Under the pieces are notes generated by a model. That model was not told the origin of the DNA. It did not search any database and was given only the letters and a program-made list of their open reading frames with translations. From contig DJXC01000104.1 in assembly GCA_002449575.1 (NCBI GenBank), positions 246-17,584 of the forward strand: DNA of 17,339 bases, written 5' to 3'. The position numbers and the translations under genes are program-made. Origin of the DNA: Ruminococcus sp. UBA7014. GTDB lineage: Bacteria > Bacillota > Clostridia > Oscillospirales > Ruminococcaceae. Below, piece by piece: positions 15,082-17,339 of this stretch. Every line of letters begins with the position of its first letter. Within the stretch, counting starts at the first letter, position 1.

Positions 15082-15970
15082 TTTTCTCCTGTTCTTTCTG
15101 TTCTTTCTGACAGCGGAAATGTCTGTCTTCCAGAATTTCATTTTCTGCGGTTCTGCGGATAATTGTTTTTATGAGCGTGTCCAGCTCTGAATTTTCTGTA
15201 TAGTCCGCCGGTGCAAAGAAGCGGATACGGTTATCATGCAGCATCTGATACACTTTTGTCTTATCACATGTTTCATGATTGAATACGCCGACAGCATAAC
15301 CGCCGTAAGTATTCACCAGTTTCATGCAAGGAATATCGGTGTCACTATCGCCGATGTAGACAATATTCCGGAACGGTACACGAATATTTTCCGGCGGAAA
15401 ATACTGATTTACATCAGAATCATTGACATCCAGCACACCTTTTTCGATTCTGAACAGAAACTGTGTTTTATTTGTATAATTCACAACCTGTGCAGGCCAT
15501 ACAGCAACACCTTTTTCATCAAACAAAAACGAGCTTGCAAAAATTTTTTCAAATGCGCCTGCTTTAGCAACGGCAGTACCTTCAATCATTTCTTTCAGAC
15601 CGGAAGAAATAATATAATGCTCTACAATTACGCCGTGTTCCGTACCATATTTCCGGATACGCTCAAACCATGTTTCCACACCGGGAAACAGAGATACTTT
15701 TGCACCATAATCAGCAAGACTTTTTCTGGTGAACAGTACTCTGCCTCTTGCCTCCTGCACCATCTTGTACATGTAAGCAAGATTGGAATCCATTTCATTT
15801 TTTTGTGCCAGTTCATTGGTTTCTCTCCAGAATGCCGGAATATCTTCTCCGTAAACGTCCTGAATATATCCTTGTGCCTGCATATCATCCGGCGAAAGTG
15901 TCTTGTCGAAATCATAGCACAGTGCAAGCACTGGCTGTTTTTCTTTTATTTTTCTGGATATCAGCATCAT
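15068..15970 (-). CDS. HAD-superfamily phosphatase
   Basis: 300 residues. The four HAD motifs are visible: motif I CYDFDKTL with nucleophile Asp20 and acid Asp22; motif II YIISSGL (Ser122 or Ser123); motif III Lys168 in YTNKTQF; motif IV GDSDTD (207-212). A helical cap lies between about 30 and 95. The layout resembles phosphoserine-phosphatase-type enzymes that act on small phosphorylated metabolites in the cytoplasm. The C-terminal tail is rich in Lys, Glu and Gln and seems disordered. AAGGAGAA precedes two consecutive ATG codons (15970 and 15967); the second has the better spacing. The gene starts 30 bases after the ATP-grasp gene and overlaps the membrane protein gene by 14 bases, so the three are one operon. 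The substrate is unknown but probably linked to the ligase product. Confidence 0.88.
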   Translation of the reverse strand: MMLISRKIKEKQPVLALCYDFDKTLSPDDMQAQGYIQDVYGEDIPAFWRETNELAQKNEMDSNLAYMYKMVQEARGRVLFTRKSLADYGAKVSLFPGVETWFERIRKYGTEHGVIVEHYIISSGLKEMIEGTAVAKAGAFEKIFASSFLFDEKGVAVWPAQVVNYTNKTQFLFRIEKGVLDVNDSDVNQYFPPENIRVPFRNIVYIGDSDTDIPCMKLVNTYGGYAVGVFNHETCDKTKVYQMLHDNRIRFFAPADYTENSELDTLIKTIIRRTAENEILEDRHFRCQKEQKEQEKNEKY

Positions 15971-16000
15971 GTTCTCCTTTCTGCAATCTGATGAAACAAA

Positions 16001-17026
16001 TTAATTTTCTGTTGATTCAGGGAAAATTACAGGACTTTCCAGATGCGCACACAGAATTTTTTTCTGCCGTGGATAATGCCATTCCTTCCGGACTCCAAGA
16101 AGCTGACTGACTGCAATTTCCGGAATGTTGATGTCGCTTCCGGCACAGGAAAGCTGTAATCCTCCGGACATACGGGGATTAATTTCCAGAAGATACAGCC
16201 GGTTTTGATATTCCCGGAACTGGATATTAAACGGCATTTTTATCTGCATAAAATCTGTCATCCGGCTGCACAAGGTCATCAAATCCGGTTCAAAGCGGAT
16301 TTCTGCAAATCTGCCGCCAGTCTTATACCGAGGAATGATAATATTTCCGTCTTCTGTGGCGAGGCAGTCTACACTGATTTCCGTTCCGTCGAGATAGGGC
16401 ATCATCAGCACCGGAACAGAAAAATCATACTGTTCCAAAATCCGGAAAGCCGTTTCCGGATGAATTTTTGTATTTGGCGGATTCAGCAGTGCAGAAAGTG
16501 ACTCTGTATTTTCATCCAGAACCCGGAAACTTCTTGCACCTTCATCCTGTGCAAGTTTATAGCAGATTCTTTTGTGATGCTGTTTCATATTCCGAAAACC
16601 TTCCCGGAATTCTTCAGCAGAATGTATGAGCAGATATTCGGGAATCAGTTCCGGAAAGTCATTTTTTAAGAATGTAAAAGTTTTAATTTTATCATCCAGA
16701 ATATCTGCAAGTACCGGACTAGTATCTGCAAATACTTTCACACCAGCAGCGGTAAAGCGGTCTGCATGTTCTGAAATCTGTTTCAGAAATCTTCTGGGAA
16801 CAAAAACAGCAATTTCGTGTTCTTTACAAAAATTCAGACAAAAATCAAGATATACTTCCGGCGTGATATTGTCCGGCTCAGGATAAAATTCTTCACAGAC
16901 GAACTGATACATTGCCTTTGGATTGGTACTTGTGCCGATAATGCGGAAATCCGGATGATTCTGCTTTATCAGGCTGATAAGATGATAAGCAGTTGTAAAC
17001 CAATGATTAAACCAGATATGTTTCAT
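16001..17026 (-). CDS. ATP-grasp ligase, resembling the Ter-operon ATP-grasp family
   Basis: 341 residues. The N-terminal part (1-110) is a Rossmann-like pre-ATP-grasp domain (KHIWFNHWFTTAYHLISLIK; then CEEFYPEP and IAVFVPRRFL). The ATP-grasp core follows: DDKIKTFTFL (111-120), ICYKLAQDEGARSFRVL with a candidate ATP-binding lysine, MPYLDGTEISVD (209-220), and the metal-binding end LYLLEINPRMSGG (277-289) with Glu281 and Asn283. Such enzymes join a carboxylate to an amine or thiol through an acyl-phosphate. The opening and the FVPRR element recall the ATP-grasp family described with tellurium-resistance (Ter) gene clusters, often next to HAD phosphatases; that placement is from memory and needs a profile search. 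ATG 17026 has AAAGGAAA about nine bases upstream. It is the first gene of the operon, with a consensus promoter at 17065-17093. Confidence 0.85.
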   Translation of the reverse strand: MKHIWFNHWFTTAYHLISLIKQNHPDFRIIGTSTNPKAMYQFVCEEFYPEPDNITPEVYLDFCLNFCKEHEIAVFVPRRFLKQISEHADRFTAAGVKVFADTSPVLADILDDKIKTFTFLKNDFPELIPEYLLIHSAEEFREGFRNMKQHHKRICYKLAQDEGARSFRVLDENTESLSALLNPPNTKIHPETAFRILEQYDFSVPVLMMPYLDGTEISVDCLATEDGNIIIPRYKTGGRFAEIRFEPDLMTLCSRMTDFMQIKMPFNIQFREYQNRLYLLEINPRMSGGLQLSCAGSDINIPEIAVSQLLGVRKEWHYPRQKKILCAHLESPVIFPESTEN

Positions 17027-17064
17027 GTATTATTTTCCTTTCAGAATAAAAATTTATTTTTTTT

Positions 17065-17093
17065 ATTATATCCTATTACTGTGCATTTGTCAA
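17065..17093 (-). promoter_or_regulatory. Consensus sigma-A promoter of the ATP-grasp operon
   Basis: On the minus strand a perfect TTGACA (17093-17088), a 17-base spacer and a perfect TATAAT (17070-17065), giving a start near 17058 and a leader of about 30 bases. The -35 box lies five bases after the terminator hairpin of the upstream gene. Confidence 0.88.
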
Positions 17094-17098
17094 TACAG

Positions 17099-17132
17099 AA
17101 ATACCACTGAATATTAAAATTCAGTGGTATTT
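17099..17132 (-). terminator. Hairpin terminator of the dockerin-protein gene
   Basis: A perfect 14-bp stem AAATACCACTGAAT / ATTCAGTGGTATTT with a six-base loop (17113-17118), 11 bases after the dockerin stop on the minus strand. The trailing tract TTTCTGTATT is only partly U-rich, so efficiency is uncertain; it directly abuts the next promoter. Confidence 0.7.
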
Positions 17133-17143
17133 CTCAGATGAGG

Positions 17144-17339
17144 TTATTTTTCAAGAAGAGATTTCTTGAGAAGAATCAAATCATAGATATTAATTTTACC
17201 GTCCTTGTTGATATCTGCATTGATGCTCTGTTCCTTGGTGAGTGTTCTGGTTTTGAGCAGATATTTCTGTAAGGTCACAGCATCCAGAAGGCTGACAGTT
17301 TTATCCTGATTGATATCGCCGATAATTGTTTCTGGTTCA
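17144..17339 (-). CDS. C-terminal type I dockerin of a secreted protein (partial)
   Basis: The last 65 codons of a gene that enters from the right edge; the stop TAA is at 17146-17144. Two F-hand-like repeats are visible: GDINQDKTVSLLDAVTLQKY and, 32 residues later, ADINKDGKINIYDLILLKKS. Asp/Asn residues at the calcium positions, the following helix and the duplicated layout are those of a type I dockerin, the module that docks enzymes onto scaffoldin cohesins. Position 5 of each loop and the D-A/Y-D ends fit calcium binding. The catalytic part (for example a glycoside hydrolase) lies outside the window, so its activity cannot be told. The preceding Glu-Pro-Glu may be the end of a linker. Confidence 0.93.
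   Translation of the reverse strand, partial: EPETIIGDINQDKTVSLLDAVTLQKYLLKTRTLTKEQSINADINKDGKINIYDLILLKKSLLEK

Noticed and set aside
15236..15991. Long antisense open frame (251 codons) over the HAD gene
   Set aside because: It is the shadow of a clearly functional gene with all HAD motifs, and its own translation is rich in Cys, His and Phe with no recognisable domain.
16001..17026. The ATP-grasp protein as the missing glutathione synthetase partner of GshA
   Set aside because: It is in a separate operon with a HAD phosphatase, is preceded by a different N-terminal domain and does not show the look of GshB or the GshF C-terminal half.
1..17339. CRISPR array, insertion sequence or prophage
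   Set aside because: No regularly spaced direct repeats, no transposase, integrase or phage genes and no flanking inverted repeats were seen; the GGDEF remnant next to the MATE gene is the only sign of rearrangement.

Overview
The window looks like chromosomal DNA of a low-to-mid GC Firmicute of the Ruminococcus / Oscillospiraceae type. The clues are a C-terminal type I dockerin at the right edge (typical of cellulosome- or amylosome-forming anaerobes), a Bacillus/Clostridium-style DnaD plus DnaI helicase-loader pair, strong consensus sigma-A promoters, and AT-rich intergenic DNA between genes that use CCG-GAA (Pro-Glu) and TCC/TTC-CGG words very heavily. The species cannot be named from the sequence alone.

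Layout. 1-304: two tRNA genes on the minus strand (Ser-GCT, cut by the left edge; Arg-ACG with an encoded CCA), each with its own near-identical consensus promoter. 432-8009: a plus-strand run of six genes behind two candidate tandem promoters: MoxR AAA+ ATPase, DUF58 protein, a large membrane transglutaminase, a DUF308/HdeD-like membrane protein, a DnaD-domain protein and a DnaI/DnaC-like helicase loader. 8054-9630: a MATE exporter whose promoter is followed almost at once by an intrinsic-terminator hairpin, with a second terminator after the gene. 9625-9846: an untracked remnant, the C-terminal half of a GGDEF (diguanylate cyclase) domain with no start.

From about 9850 the coding strand flips and everything to the right is on the minus strand, in transcription order from the right: the C-terminal dockerin of a secreted protein (17339-17144); a three-gene operon of Ter-type ATP-grasp ligase, HAD phosphatase and a DUF975/CmpB-like membrane protein (17026-13534); a solo glutamate-cysteine ligase (13273-12077); and a three-gene two-component operon, OmpR-type regulator, histidine kinase and a small two-helix membrane protein (11947-9857).

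How genes may work together. MoxR-DUF58-transglutaminase is a recurring bacterial module, in which the ATPase and DUF58 protein are thought to serve assembly or activation of an envelope protein; here it is co-directional with, and possibly co-transcribed with, replication-initiation genes. The ATP-grasp/HAD/membrane-protein operon is the best candidate for an undescribed pathway: a ligase, a phosphatase and a possible transporter. The glutamate-cysteine ligase lacks the glutathione synthetase half found in bifunctional GshF, so glutathione synthesis is not complete within the window. All family assignments come from reading motifs by eye; no database search was run.
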